DNA of 64,000 nucleotides from Bacillota bacterium. Its GTDB lineage: Bacteria > Bacillota > Dethiobacteria > DTU022. The stretch covers positions 1 through 64,000 of the forward strand of contig JAKOVL010000190.1 of the NCBI GenBank assembly GCA_029782095.1, in the 5' to 3' direction. Below the pieces are notes generated by a model, which saw nothing but the letters and a program-made list of their open reading frames with translations, did no database searches and had not been told where the DNA came from. The first letter of the stretch is position 1. Each line of letters begins with the position of its first letter. A program made the position numbers and the translations under genes. Shown in pieces: positions 41,260 to 49,363 of the stretch.

Positions 41260-42075
41260 CTAGCGGCCACCGGCATGGTGGCGCTGGCGTACTGCCTCAT
41301 AAATGAGGATGGCGGCGGCCACGGCGGCGTTTAAAGAATCCTGCCCGCCCGCCTGGGGAATGGCTACAGTGCCATCTGCGGCGGCACACAGGTCCGGGGA
41401 GATGCCGCTTTTTTCGTTGCCGATGATGAACAGGGTCGGGCGCCTAAAGTCGGCATTCCAGTAAATCTGCTCCGCACGGGGCGCGGCGGCGGTCACCTGC
41501 AACCCGTCCCTTTGCAGTTTTTCGACCAGCGGCAGCGGTTCGCGCACCCGGGCCACGGGAATTTGAAAAAGAGCGCCAGCCGTGGATCGCAGGACCTTGG
41601 GGCTTAAAGGATCGGCGCTGCCCGGGGTATAAAAAACGGCCTCCACTCCCGCTGCGGCGGCGGTGCGCAGGATCGTGCCCATGTTGCCGGGATCCTGCAG
41701 GCGATCCAGGAGCAGGGCCAGGGTTAAGGTTCCGGTTAGAAGCGCGGCGGGGTCGGGCTCCCGGTACGGAATCAGCGCGGCCACGCCCTGGGGAGTTTCA
41801 GTGGCGGAGAGCTTTGCGAATACCTTTTCGACCACCGGGGCCCGCCTCACCGTTATAGGCAAAGAGTCAATCAGCAAGCGGCCCCGGCCGGCATAGTACT
41901 CCGGGGTAAACAGAACCACCGCCGGCGCCAGCCCGGCAGCCAAAGCCTGCTCCAGCAAGTTCGGCCCCTCTATGGCCACCAGCCCGGAGGCACGGCGCTG
42001 TTTGCGGCTGCGCGCCAGGCGGGCGAATTCCTTAATCAGAGGGTTGTCCGGGCTGCTGATCAGGTGCGGCGGCAA
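41260..42075 (-). CDS. TrmH/SpoU-family RNA 2'-O-methyltransferase (YsgA-like)
   Basis: 271-aa SPOUT methyltransferase with an N-terminal SpoU substrate-binding domain (residues 1-100). The knotted catalytic domain shows LLLDRLQDPGNMGTILRTAAAAG, VLRSTAGALFQIPV and FIIGNEKSGIS. These match motifs 1-3 of 2'-O-ribose rRNA or tRNA methyltransferases. The position between rplT and pheS matches ysgA in Bacillus. The exact RNA target is unknown. Confidence 0.9.
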   Translation of the reverse strand: MPPHLISSPDNPLIKEFARLARSRKQRRASGLVAIEGPNLLEQALAAGLAPAVVLFTPEYYAGRGRLLIDSLPITVRRAPVVEKVFAKLSATETPQGVAALIPYREPDPAALLTGTLTLALLLDRLQDPGNMGTILRTAAAAGVEAVFYTPGSADPLSPKVLRSTAGALFQIPVARVREPLPLVEKLQRDGLQVTAAAPRAEQIYWNADFRRPTLFIIGNEKSGISPDLCAAADGTVAIPQAGGQDSLNAAVAAAILIYEAVRQRHHAGGR

Positions 42076-42206
42076 ACTGGATCCACTCCGTCTTTGAAAA
42101 ATTTATGCTCAACCACGGCTGCCCTGATCCCCGGGGCTCTGCGCAGCCGGGGAGATGCCTGCTGCCGGGCAATATCAACTGGTCGCCCATAAAGCCCGCT
42201 AAAGCA

Positions 42207-42230
42207 ATCCCCCTCGTTAAGAGGGGGGAT
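42207..42230 (-). terminator. Hairpin after rplT
   Basis: Minus strand ATCCCCCCTC-TTAAC-GAGGGGGAT with almost perfect pairing but only TTGC after it. It is a weak terminator candidate at the end of the infC-rpmI-rplT unit. Confidence 0.45.
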
Positions 42231-42254
42231 GAACAGCTTTGGCATCCCTGTGTC

Positions 42255-42608
42255 TTAGATATTTTCCTTGGCCACCTGGATCAGCCGGTCAAAGCCGGCC
42301 TTATCGTTAACAGCCATATCCGCCAGCATCTTCCGGTTAATTTGCACATCAGCCTTTTTTAAACCGTTAATGAAACGGCTGTAGCTGAGGCCTTCGGAAC
42401 GGGCCGCTGCATTTATGCGGGCGATCCAGAGCTTGCGGAAATCACGCTTGCGCTGGCGGCGATCACGATAGGCATACTGCAGGGATTTCATGACCTGCTG
42501 TTTTGCTACTCTAAAAAGTTTGCTCTTGGCGCCATAATAGCCCTTGGCCAGTTTGAGTATTTTCTTGCGCCGTCTCCGGGCGATAGTCCCTCTTTTAACG
42601 CGAGGCAT
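42255..42608 (-). CDS. rplT: 50S ribosomal protein L20
   Basis: 117-aa L20, an early 23S rRNA-binding assembly protein that also represses its own operon in Firmicutes. It has the basic N-terminus [25 protein letters not shown] and the C-terminal LNINRKML-like segment ([13 protein letters not shown]). The second ATG of the track ORF (42608) is the family start. Confidence 0.98.
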   Translation of the reverse strand: MPRVKRGTIARRRRKKILKLAKGYYGAKSKLFRVAKQQVMKSLQYAYRDRRQRKRDFRKLWIARINAAARSEGLSYSRFINGLKKADVQINRKMLADMAVNDKAGFDRLIQVAKENI

Positions 42609-42654
42609 CACCTAGCCCCCCTTTCCTAATATTGCCTGGTAGTTTCTCAGGTTG

Positions 42655-42846
42655 CTAAGGCAGCAAACGCTGCACTCGCTTTAAATCTGAAGCGCTGACA
42701 GTAGCAGATTTGCGCAATCTTCTCTTGCGTGAAGGGCTCTTCTTCTGCAGGAGGTGGCTGCTAAACGCACGATAGCGCTTGATTTTGCCCCCGCCGGTTT
42801 TCTTAAAGCGCTTGGCCGCTCCCCGATGGGTTTTCATTTTGGGCAT
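42655..42846 (-). CDS. rpmI: 50S ribosomal protein L35
   Basis: 63-aa L35 with the typical [23 protein letters not shown] start and the [20 protein letters not shown] end. GGAGG precedes the ATG. It lies between infC and rplT. Confidence 0.98.
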   Translation of the reverse strand: MPKMKTHRGAAKRFKKTGGGKIKRYRAFSSHLLQKKSPSRKRRLRKSATVSASDLKRVQRLLP

Positions 42847-42859
42847 GGTACGACCTCCT

Positions 42860-43372
42860 TTACGATGTTTTGGGGGATAAGATCATGATCATATTACGTC
42901 CTTCCAGCTTGGGAGCACGCTCAATGGCGCCGACATCTTCCACCTCTTCAGCCATCTGGTTAAGCAATCGCTGCGCTTTTTCAGGATGGGTGATCTCTCT
43001 CCCCCTGAACATGACCGTTACTTTTACCTTGTCGCCGCTCTCGAGAAAACGACGGCAGTTTTTTACTTTCACTGCAAAGTCGTGTTTCTCAATATTGGGC
43101 CGCAGCTTAACCTCTTTAACCACAATCGTTTTCTGGTGCTTGCGCGCTTCCCGGTCCCGTTTGCTCTGCTCATACTTATACTTTCCATAATCCATGAGGC
43201 GGCATACCGGGGGGCGGGCATTGGGAGCCACATTGACCAGGTCGAGCCTTTTCTGCTGGGCAATCTCCAGGGCCTGGTCGATTTTCATAACTCCCAGCTG
43301 GGTGCCGTCGGAATCGATGAGAAGCACTTCCCGGGCCTTAATTTGCTCGTTGACGAACAAATTTTTAGTAAT
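42860..43372 (-). CDS. infC: Translation initiation factor IF-3 (ATT start)
   Basis: IF-3, 170 aa if started at ATT 43372. It binds the 30S subunit and checks the start codon. The N-domain has [21 protein letters not shown], the linker is rich in Lys/Arg, and the C-domain has [20 protein letters not shown]. The track starts at TTG 43360, which lacks an RBS. GGGGAGGTGA lies at correct distance only from the in-frame ATT (ATT ACT AAA AAT TTG). infC is known to use AUU or AUC in many bacteria, as a sensor of its own product. A terminator-like hairpin in the leader suggests attenuation as well. Confidence 0.93.
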   Translation of the reverse strand: MTKNLFVNEQIKAREVLLIDSDGTQLGVMKIDQALEIAQQKRLDLVNVAPNARPPVCRLMDYGKYKYEQSKRDREARKHQKTIVVKEVKLRPNIEKHDFAVKVKNCRRFLESGDKVKVTVMFRGREITHPEKAQRLLNQMAEEVEDVGAIERAPKLEGRNMIMILSPKTS

Positions 43373-43407
43373 CTCATTTCACCTCCCCACTTAAATCTTC
43401 GTTTTAC

Positions 43408-43443
43408 AAAAAAAGTAAAGAGCAGGTCGCATCCGCCTGCTCT
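43408..43443 (-). terminator. Terminator/attenuator between thrS and infC
   Basis: Minus-strand stem AGAGCAGG / CCTGCTCT with a 9-nt loop followed by TTACTTTTTTT. It lies about 36 nt before the infC start. It could end the thrS transcript, or it may be the attenuator of an L20-type autoregulatory leader as known for the Bacillus infC operon. The upstream sequence to about 43520 would be the rest of that leader. Confidence 0.75.
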
Positions 43444-43584
43444 CGCCTTTACTTATTTTTAATTGCGGCAACCCTGGTAGCAGTATCTTCACGCCCCAGG
43501 GTGAGAAGCGGGCTGCTTCTACTTGTCTTTGATTATAGGTTTTATTCTGATAGAACTATACCAAATTAACCTGTCCCGGTCAAA

Positions 43585-45492
43585 TTATTTTTTTAAATCG
43601 ATCTCTTGCCGCAGCATCTCCATAAAAGCGTTTAGCTCCGTGCCGCCCTGGTCTCCCCTTTCCCGATGGCGCACGGAAACCAGGTTGTCTTTTTCTTCCC
43701 GGTCGCCCACAATGAGCATATACGGAATTTTCTTTAACTGGGCCTCGCGGATTTTATAACCCACTTTCTCGCTGCGATCGTCCAGCTGCACCCTGAACGA
43801 GGCTTCCTGTAGCGCTGAGAACACTTTTTTCCCGTAGGCGTGGTGGCGCTCCGTAAGGGGAATGACCACTGCCTGCACCGGCGCCAGCCAGGCCGGGAAA
43901 GCCCCGCCATAGTGCTCGATCAGGAGAGCCATGAAGCGCTCCATGGCCCCGTAGATGACGCGGTGGATGATGACCGGGCGGTGTTTCTGGCCGTCTTCCC
44001 CGATATAAGTCAGATCAAATTTTTCAGGCATTTGAAAATCCAGCTGGATGGTACTGCACTGCCAGCTGCGGCCGAGGCAGTCCTGCAGGTGAAAGTCGAT
44101 TTTGGGCCCGTAAAAAGCGCCGTCACCGGGGTTGATTTTGTACTCGAGCCCCTTATCCTGCAGCACCTTCTCCAAAATGGCCGTGGCCTTGTCCCACATC
44201 TCCACGCTGCCCATGGCTTTTTCCGGCCGCGTGCTCAGCTCGACCCGGTACTCAAACCCGAAAACCCGGTAGAAGCGGTCAACCATATCGATTACGCCGG
44301 CCACTTCCGCTTCAATCTGTTCGGGCAGCATAAAGATATGGGCGTCATCCTGGGTAAAGCTGCGCACCCGCATCAGACCGTGCAGCGTTCCGGAGAGCTC
44401 GTGCCGGTGCACCAGCCCCATCTCGGCGATGCGGCGGGGCAGATCCCGGTAGCTGTGCATGCGCGAGCGAAATACCAGCATCGCCCCGGGGCAGTTCATG
44501 GGCTTGACCGCATAGTCCTGATCATCGATGCGGGTGAAATACATGTTATTACGGTAATGATCCCAGTGTCCCGACTGCTCCCACAGGTGCCGGTTCAAAA
44601 TAATCGGCGTTTTTATTTCTTCATAGCCCGCACGGCGGTGCTCCCGGCGCCAAAAGTCGGTCAGCTCCTGCCAGATGATCATGCCGTTGTGGTGCAGGAA
44701 AGGAAAACCGGGGCCTTCCTCCTGCAGGCTGAACAGGTCCAGTTCGCGGCCCAGCTTGCGGTGATCCCTCTTTTTGGCCTCCTCCAGCAGATCCAGGTGC
44801 TGCTGCAGCTGCTCCCGGGAGGGGAAGGCGGTGCCGTAGATGCGCTGCAGCATCGGATTTTTTTCATCCCCGAGCCAGTAGGCCCCGGCCAGGCCGGTCA
44901 GCTTGATCGCTTTGACCATTCCGGTGTGGGGCAGGTGCGGGCCGGCGCACAGATCGATGAAATCTCCCTGTTCGTAAACGGAGATAACCGACTCTTCAGG
45001 GAGCTCGTTGATCAGCTCAACCTTGTAGGTTTCGCCCTTCTCCGCAAAATATTTTACCGCCTCCGCACGGCTCAGTTCCCGGCGCTTTATGGGCAGCTTT
45101 TCTTTAATAATCTTTTTCATCTCCTGCTCAATCCGATCCAAATCGGCGGCGGAGATGGGCTGCTCAAACTCAAAGTCATAATAAAAGCCGTTCTCTATGG
45201 CCGGTCCGATCCCCAGCTTGGCCGTAGGATAAAGTCTTTTTACGGCCTGGGCCAGAATATGGCTGGCGCTATGGCGGTAAATCCTGGCTCCCTGGGGTGT
45301 ATTAAAATCGAGGAAAGTAAGAGTACAATCCCCGGTCAAAGGACTGTGCAGATCGCATTCCCGGTCATTGACCATGGCGGCAAGGACCTGCTCCCCGGAA
45401 CCGGGATGGTCCCGGTAAACCTCCAGGCAGGTTGTTCCGGAAGGATATGTCGCTTCAATGTTATCGCCAATTTTTACTTTAATTTCTGACAT
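43585..45492 (-). CDS. thrS: Threonine-tRNA ligase
   Basis: 635-aa ThrRS. It has an N-terminal TGS domain (residues 1-62) and an editing domain with HSASHILAQAVKRLYP and CAGPHLPHTG. The class II catalytic core includes MNCPGAMLVFRSRMHSYRDLPRRIAEMG and GVIDMVDRFY. The C-terminal anticodon-binding domain contains VGDREEKDNLVSVRHR. The track ORF starts at 45552, but ATG 45492 with GAAGGAGG is the real start. No T-box is seen upstream, unlike pheS. Confidence 0.97.
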   Translation of the reverse strand: MSEIKVKIGDNIEATYPSGTTCLEVYRDHPGSGEQVLAAMVNDRECDLHSPLTGDCTLTFLDFNTPQGARIYRHSASHILAQAVKRLYPTAKLGIGPAIENGFYYDFEFEQPISAADLDRIEQEMKKIIKEKLPIKRRELSRAEAVKYFAEKGETYKVELINELPEESVISVYEQGDFIDLCAGPHLPHTGMVKAIKLTGLAGAYWLGDEKNPMLQRIYGTAFPSREQLQQHLDLLEEAKKRDHRKLGRELDLFSLQEEGPGFPFLHHNGMIIWQELTDFWRREHRRAGYEEIKTPIILNRHLWEQSGHWDHYRNNMYFTRIDDQDYAVKPMNCPGAMLVFRSRMHSYRDLPRRIAEMGLVHRHELSGTLHGLMRVRSFTQDDAHIFMLPEQIEAEVAGVIDMVDRFYRVFGFEYRVELSTRPEKAMGSVEMWDKATAILEKVLQDKGLEYKINPGDGAFYGPKIDFHLQDCLGRSWQCSTIQLDFQMPEKFDLTYIGEDGQKHRPVIIHRVIYGAMERFMALLIEHYGGAFPAWLAPVQAVVIPLTERHHAYGKKVFSALQEASFRVQLDDRSEKVGYKIREAQLKKIPYMLIVGDREEKDNLVSVRHRERGDQGGTELNAFMEMLRQEIDLKK

Positions 45493-45585
45493 CGGGGCGC
45501 CTCCTTCTTCAGGCCATAGTCTAATGATAAAACTTGTCAAAAGGCCTGTCAAGCGAAGGAGACGCCTAAACGGGGAGAAAACTGT

Positions 45586-46479
45586 TTACCCCTTGGTTTT
45601 GTCCGTATGGACCAGGTGCATCGCCTCCTGGCGGCAGTAAGCGCAATTGCTGCAAAAAATTAGCCGGTCGTCAAAAATCCGGCGCAGGGTGTCGACGGTC
45701 TTCGGATAATGGGGCAGGACATTTTGATGGAGCATAATCTGCCGCGGCGCCACTGAAACGAGCATGCTCACCAGAACGTCTTCGTAGTCGCTGTCCTTTT
45801 CAAATTCCTCCAGGTCGAATTCTTCCCATTCCCGGGGATCTATTTTTTGAAAATGCTGGTCAGTAATCTGAAACTGCCCCTTTTCGTCCACGGCCAGGTG
45901 AACCAGGTTAATCTTGGGCTGCTGGATCTCCAGAAAATATTTCAACAAGCGAACAAATTCGCGATATTCTTTTTCAGTAAGATAGTTTTCCACGGCCTCG
46001 TCAATAACCCGTTTCAACTCGGCCTGGTAGTCCCGCAGCCGGAAATAGATAAAACCTTCAATATTAAGGTGCCTGTTGTCAAGCAGGTACTCTTTTAATT
46101 TCCGCTCGATGACCTCTTTGAATGTATCCTGGCGGCTGCTGGGCAGCTCCTTTTCCAGCTCGCGCCTGGCTTTCAGCAATATTTCATCGCGTTCTTCTTT
46201 GCGAAAATAAAAATAATTATAGCGCAATATATCCTGAAGCAATAAATCGCGCAAGTCAGTAATGATAAACTGGGAAATTAATGAAGCGATAAATGATTCC
46301 ATCCTGCCCGGCTGTGCGGCTTCTTCCGACTGCGGCATCAGGTAAAGCATCTTGCCGGATTTTCCGCAGTCCTGCCAACAGCAGCAGGGCTCAACGGTAT
46401 TTAAACAAACGCATTTTTGCTTTAGTTTGCTCTGCAACTGGGCAAAAGCGCGTTTGACGATAATCAAAAAAATTTTCAC
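45586..46479 (-). CDS. ytxC: Putative sporulation protein YtxC
   Basis: 297-aa YtxC-like protein, a family of spore-formers found next to thrS in Bacillus. Its role is unknown. The middle has FIYFRLRDYQAELKRVIDEAVENYL and YFRKEERDEILLKA, typical of the family. It is unusually rich in Cys at both ends: CVCLNTVEPCCCWQDCG near residue 23 and CSNCAYC near residue 278. This might bind a metal or an Fe-S cluster. It starts at GTG after GAGAGGAGG. An inverted repeat covers the start region. Confidence 0.85.
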   Translation of the reverse strand: MKIFLIIVKRAFAQLQSKLKQKCVCLNTVEPCCCWQDCGKSGKMLYLMPQSEEAAQPGRMESFIASLISQFIITDLRDLLLQDILRYNYFYFRKEERDEILLKARRELEKELPSSRQDTFKEVIERKLKEYLLDNRHLNIEGFIYFRLRDYQAELKRVIDEAVENYLTEKEYREFVRLLKYFLEIQQPKINLVHLAVDEKGQFQITDQHFQKIDPREWEEFDLEEFEKDSDYEDVLVSMLVSVAPRQIMLHQNVLPHYPKTVDTLRRIFDDRLIFCSNCAYCRQEAMHLVHTDKTKG

Positions 46480-46522
46480 CGTTTTTCCTCCTCTCTACCT
46501 ATTATATGAGGAACGGTGAAAA
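46473..46522 (-). promoter_or_regulatory. Inverted repeat over the ytxC promoter and start codon
   Basis: Arms TTTTCACCGTT(TTT)CCTC (46473-46490) and GAGGAACGGTGAAAA (46508-46522) flank a TATAAT (46501-46506) and the RBS. The left arm includes the GTG start and part of the SD. It could be an operator around a -10 box. If transcription starts farther upstream, it could be an RNA hairpin that hides the ribosome site. Confidence 0.55.
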
Positions 46523-46679
46523 TGTAATACCTGCGTCGCAGCAGCTTTCTTATCAATATACCGTGTTTTTTTCGCCCCCCGCAGCCCGATGAAATAGCGG
46601 AAGCAGCCTACGAATGTTATAATGAAAGTGCCAACATCTGCCATATTTATAAGCACCGCTTGCAGGTTAGAAAAATTAA

Positions 46680-46715
46680 CCGGCGGCGTTTAGATTGAAG
46701 TCTAAACAGCGCCGG
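46680..46715 (+). promoter_or_regulatory. Hairpin in the thiolase leader
   Basis: Long inverted repeat CCGGCG-(GC)-GTTTAGA ... TCTAAAC-(AG)-CGCCGG, placed between a TATAAT at 46618-46623 and the thiolase start. There is no T tract. It may be an operator or a leader structure. I do not recognise a known riboswitch. Confidence 0.5.
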
Positions 46716-46751
46716 TAAGGAGTATGCATAATCCAAAAAGGAGTGGTAAAG

Positions 46752-47984
46752 TTGCGTAACGTGGTCATCGCCGGGTATTTGCGCACTCCGATCTCCCGGG
46801 CTTACCCGGCTAAACCGGAACGGGATGCCTTTAATGCCCTGCGCATGGACGAATGCGCGGCCAGGCTAATCAAAGAGCTGCTGCGGCGGGAGGGTCTCGA
46901 CCCCGGGAAGGTAAACCGCTGTATTATCGGCTGCGCCAATCAAAGCGGAGAGCAGTGGCTATACGGGGGGCGCGCGGTCAGCCTGCTTGCCGATTTGCCC
47001 TATACAACCCCGGCCATGGCCATGGATATTCAGTGCGGTTCATCCATGGGCGCCGTGCATGCGGGAACGATGGAAATAAAGCTCGGCTACAGCGATATTG
47101 TTTTGGCCGGAGGGCTGGAGCATATGACCCATGTGCCCATGCGGCACGGCACCAGGCCCAACCCTAATTTACTGCGGCAGCAAAAGTTTGACCTGAAGAA
47201 GATCGGCAAGACGGTGGAGGAGATGTATTTTCCTGAAGAGGATCGCTATGCCCTGCCTTCCATGGGGGATACCGCTGAACTGCTGGCCGAAGAAGCGAAT
47301 ATCAGCAGGGAAGAAATGGATCGCTGGGCCGAAAAAAGCCATCGCCGGGCAGTCAAAGCGCTGAAGGAAGGGTTTTTCAGCGAGGAAATTCTGCCCATAG
47401 AGGTTGAAACCGGCGCAAACGGCAAAACAGTTATTGACCGGGATCTCAGTATCAGGGAAGATACGTCGTATGAGAAAATTGCTTCGCTGCCGCCGGCCTT
47501 CAGGGAAAACGGCCGCATCACCGCCGGCAACTCTTCACCCCTTAATTCCGGCGCCAGCATGGTCCTGCTGATGAGCGAAGAGAAAGCCAAAGAGTTGGGA
47601 ATCCGTCCCCTGGGGAGCATTGTTTCCCTGGGTTGGGGCGGGGTGGATCCCATGTTCATGGGTAAAGGCCCCCTTCCGGCCAGTTTAATGGCCCTGGAGA
47701 AGGCAGGTTTGACCAAGGATGATATTGATTTTTGGGAAATCAATGAAGCCTTTGCCGTAGTGACCCTCTGGAACATAAAGCAAATGGGGCTTGACCCCGA
47801 AAAAGTAAACGTTAAAGGCGGCGCCATTGCCCTGGGCCACGCCCTGGGCGCCACCGGGGCGAGGCTGGTCGGCACGCTGGCCAGGATTCTGAACCATGAA
47901 GGCGGCCGCTACGGTTTGGCCTCGGCATGCATCGGCGGCGGTCAGGGCCTGGCTACCATTATTAAAGCGTATGAGCCGTCATAA
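46752..47984 (+). CDS. Thiolase family protein (acetyl-CoA acyltransferase)
   Basis: 410-aa thiolase that condenses or cleaves acyl-CoA thioesters. The catalytic Cys is in AMDIQCGSSMGAVHAG near residue 90. The other active-site motifs are EINEAFAV, GGAIALGHALGATGAR and SACIGGGQG. All catalytic residues are present, so it should be active. The track start is GTG 46743, which lies inside the RBS. TTG 46752 has AAGGAG 8 nt upstream and is more likely. It stands alone, with a leader hairpin upstream and a strong palindrome downstream. Confidence 0.92.
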   Translation: MRNVVIAGYLRTPISRAYPAKPERDAFNALRMDECAARLIKELLRREGLDPGKVNRCIIGCANQSGEQWLYGGRAVSLLADLPYTTPAMAMDIQCGSSMGAVHAGTMEIKLGYSDIVLAGGLEHMTHVPMRHGTRPNPNLLRQQKFDLKKIGKTVEEMYFPEEDRYALPSMGDTAELLAEEANISREEMDRWAEKSHRRAVKALKEGFFSEEILPIEVETGANGKTVIDRDLSIREDTSYEKIASLPPAFRENGRITAGNSSPLNSGASMVLLMSEEKAKELGIRPLGSIVSLGWGGVDPMFMGKGPLPASLMALEKAGLTKDDIDFWEINEAFAVVTLWNIKQMGLDPEKVNVKGGAIALGHALGATGARLVGTLARILNHEGGRYGLASACIGGGQGLATIIKAYEPS

Positions 47985-48010
47985 TACCACACCACTAATT
48001 TCTTGAAATT

Positions 48011-48046
48011 AAACGGGCCGTCCCATTTAAAAAGGACGGCCCGTTT
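48011..48046 (+). terminator. Strong hairpin after the thiolase gene
   Basis: Perfect 13-bp stem AAACGGGCCGTCC / GGACGGCCCGTTT, with a 10-nt loop. The T run after it is short (GTTTGAG), but the stem is strong enough to be a terminator. Confidence 0.7.
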
Positions 48047-48139
48047 GAGTTGCTCTAAAGGCGCAAGCGAAGCAGAAGGTGTCGGGGCGGTCGCACGCAT
48101 GCAGCCCCGGATTCCCGGAAAAAAGCAGCGTTATCAACG

Positions 48140-48164
48140 AAACGGGCGGTTTAACCGCCCGTTT
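48140..48164. terminator. Bidirectional palindrome after the lipid kinase gene
   Basis: AAACGGGCGGTT-T-AACCGCCCGTTT, a 12-bp-arm palindrome 26 bp beyond the lipid kinase stop. It probably ends that minus-strand transcript. Confidence 0.6.
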
Positions 48165-48190
48165 ATATGAATAAATGGATTGAATAAGAC

Positions 48191-49117
48191 CTATCCCTGC
48201 ACCTGCAGCGCCAGGGGTATGAGTTCGAACTCTGCCGGCGCCCGCCCGGGTTGCTCGCCGTCCAGGTCAAGCAACGCCATTCCGCTGGAATCCACGGAAA
48301 CTTTGCGGCCGCGCAGGTGCATGATCTGGGGATGATCCAGGTGGGTGCCGCGATAAACTTTGGGCAGGTTCGCCAAAAGGCCGATTTTGCTCAGGTTGTG
48401 CAGCAGGACAATATCAAAAAGGCCGTCCGCCATCTCCGCCTGCGGCGCTATATGCATCCCGCCGCCAAAATAGCGCCCGTTGCCGACAACCACCACTGTC
48501 ACCGGGCCGTCATAGATCAGCTTGCCGTCCACGGTTATGGCCATGGGCTGGTTGCGGTAGAGCAGCAGGCTAACCACGGTCCCCCATAAAAAGGAGATGA
48601 AGCCGCCCAAGGCCTTGCTGGTCCGGTTGACCCGGGCCACCGTGTCTCCGTCCAGCCCCAGGCCGGCGATATTGATAAAGTAGCGGGTTTCGCTTTCCCC
48701 GTTATGCCCGATATATGTAACCCTGCCCACGTCCACCGGACGCCGCCTGCTCTTAAGCAGGTGCCGGACCGCCTCCTGCGGCTCTTTGGGTATGCCCAGT
48801 GTTCTGACCAGGTCCCCCCCCGTGCCCATGGAAATAAAGCCGATGGCGGCGTCTTCCCGCACCGGTCCGGACGGGGTGAAAAAACCGTTGACCACCTCGT
48901 TGGCGGTGCCGTCGCCACCCACGGAAACAACCAGGTCATATCCCTCCTTCAGCGCCCGGCGGGTTAGCAACGTGGCCTCTCCGGGGCCGGAGGTTGTATG
49001 CACGGCGAAATCCAGGCCTTCCTGCTCCATAAAGGCGGCAACTTCAGGCCAGCGCCTGGCGGTAGTGCCGTTGGCGGAAGCAGGGTTAACGATAACGGCC
49101 ATCTTAGCAGGTTTCAA
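48191..49117 (-). CDS. Diacylglycerol/lipid kinase family protein
   Basis: 308-aa DagK/YegS-like lipid kinase of the NAD-kinase-like fold, phosphorylating diacylglycerol or another lipid. Motifs are VIVNPASANG at the start, SVGGDGTANEVVNGF near residue 65 and MGTGGDLVRTLGIP near residue 97. The C-terminal region has MHIAPQAEMADGLFDIVLL. It starts at TTG after GGAGTGGTGA. It is a single-gene unit. Confidence 0.92.
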   Translation of the reverse strand: MKPAKMAVIVNPASANGTTARRWPEVAAFMEQEGLDFAVHTTSGPGEATLLTRRALKEGYDLVVSVGGDGTANEVVNGFFTPSGPVREDAAIGFISMGTGGDLVRTLGIPKEPQEAVRHLLKSRRRPVDVGRVTYIGHNGESETRYFINIAGLGLDGDTVARVNRTSKALGGFISFLWGTVVSLLLYRNQPMAITVDGKLIYDGPVTVVVVGNGRYFGGGMHIAPQAEMADGLFDIVLLHNLSKIGLLANLPKVYRGTHLDHPQIMHLRGRKVSVDSSGMALLDLDGEQPGRAPAEFELIPLALQVQG

Positions 49118-49363
49118 GCGATCACCACTCCTTCCGGAAAATGTATTACAGAAGTCCCAGGGGCAGAATTCAGAATTAAGAAGCCAGAATCCAGAATACC
49201 ATCACCCGCCCTTGTTGCCACAATCAATTAAATCTCTGAAGCTCGGCGGCAGCTAAGATCCGTCTCTGTAACGAATTATCTATTCAACACATTCCCGAAA
49301 TAGTATCATCTTCCAGGGGTATCATTCGATTGAGAAGATTTCCCACATCTCACCTCTCACATC
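49118..49363. repeat. Intergenic repeats: 14-bp tandem and CAGAAT-rich stretch
   Basis: CACATCTCACCTCT occurs twice in perfect tandem (49344-49357 and 49358-49371). The second copy runs into the stop codon of the Fe-S protein gene. A second low-complexity piece rich in CAGAAT (about 49156-49200) lies before it. No gene is seen here. Confidence 0.75.

Noticed and set aside
43840-45489. 549-aa plus-strand ORF opposite thrS
   Set aside because: It lies wholly antisense to a clear thrS gene, shows no recognisable motif, and is explained by high GC content and codon bias.
49156-49200. CAGAAT-rich stretch as a CRISPR-like repeat
   Set aside because: No regular spacer-repeat structure and no cas gene. 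It is only low-complexity sequence.
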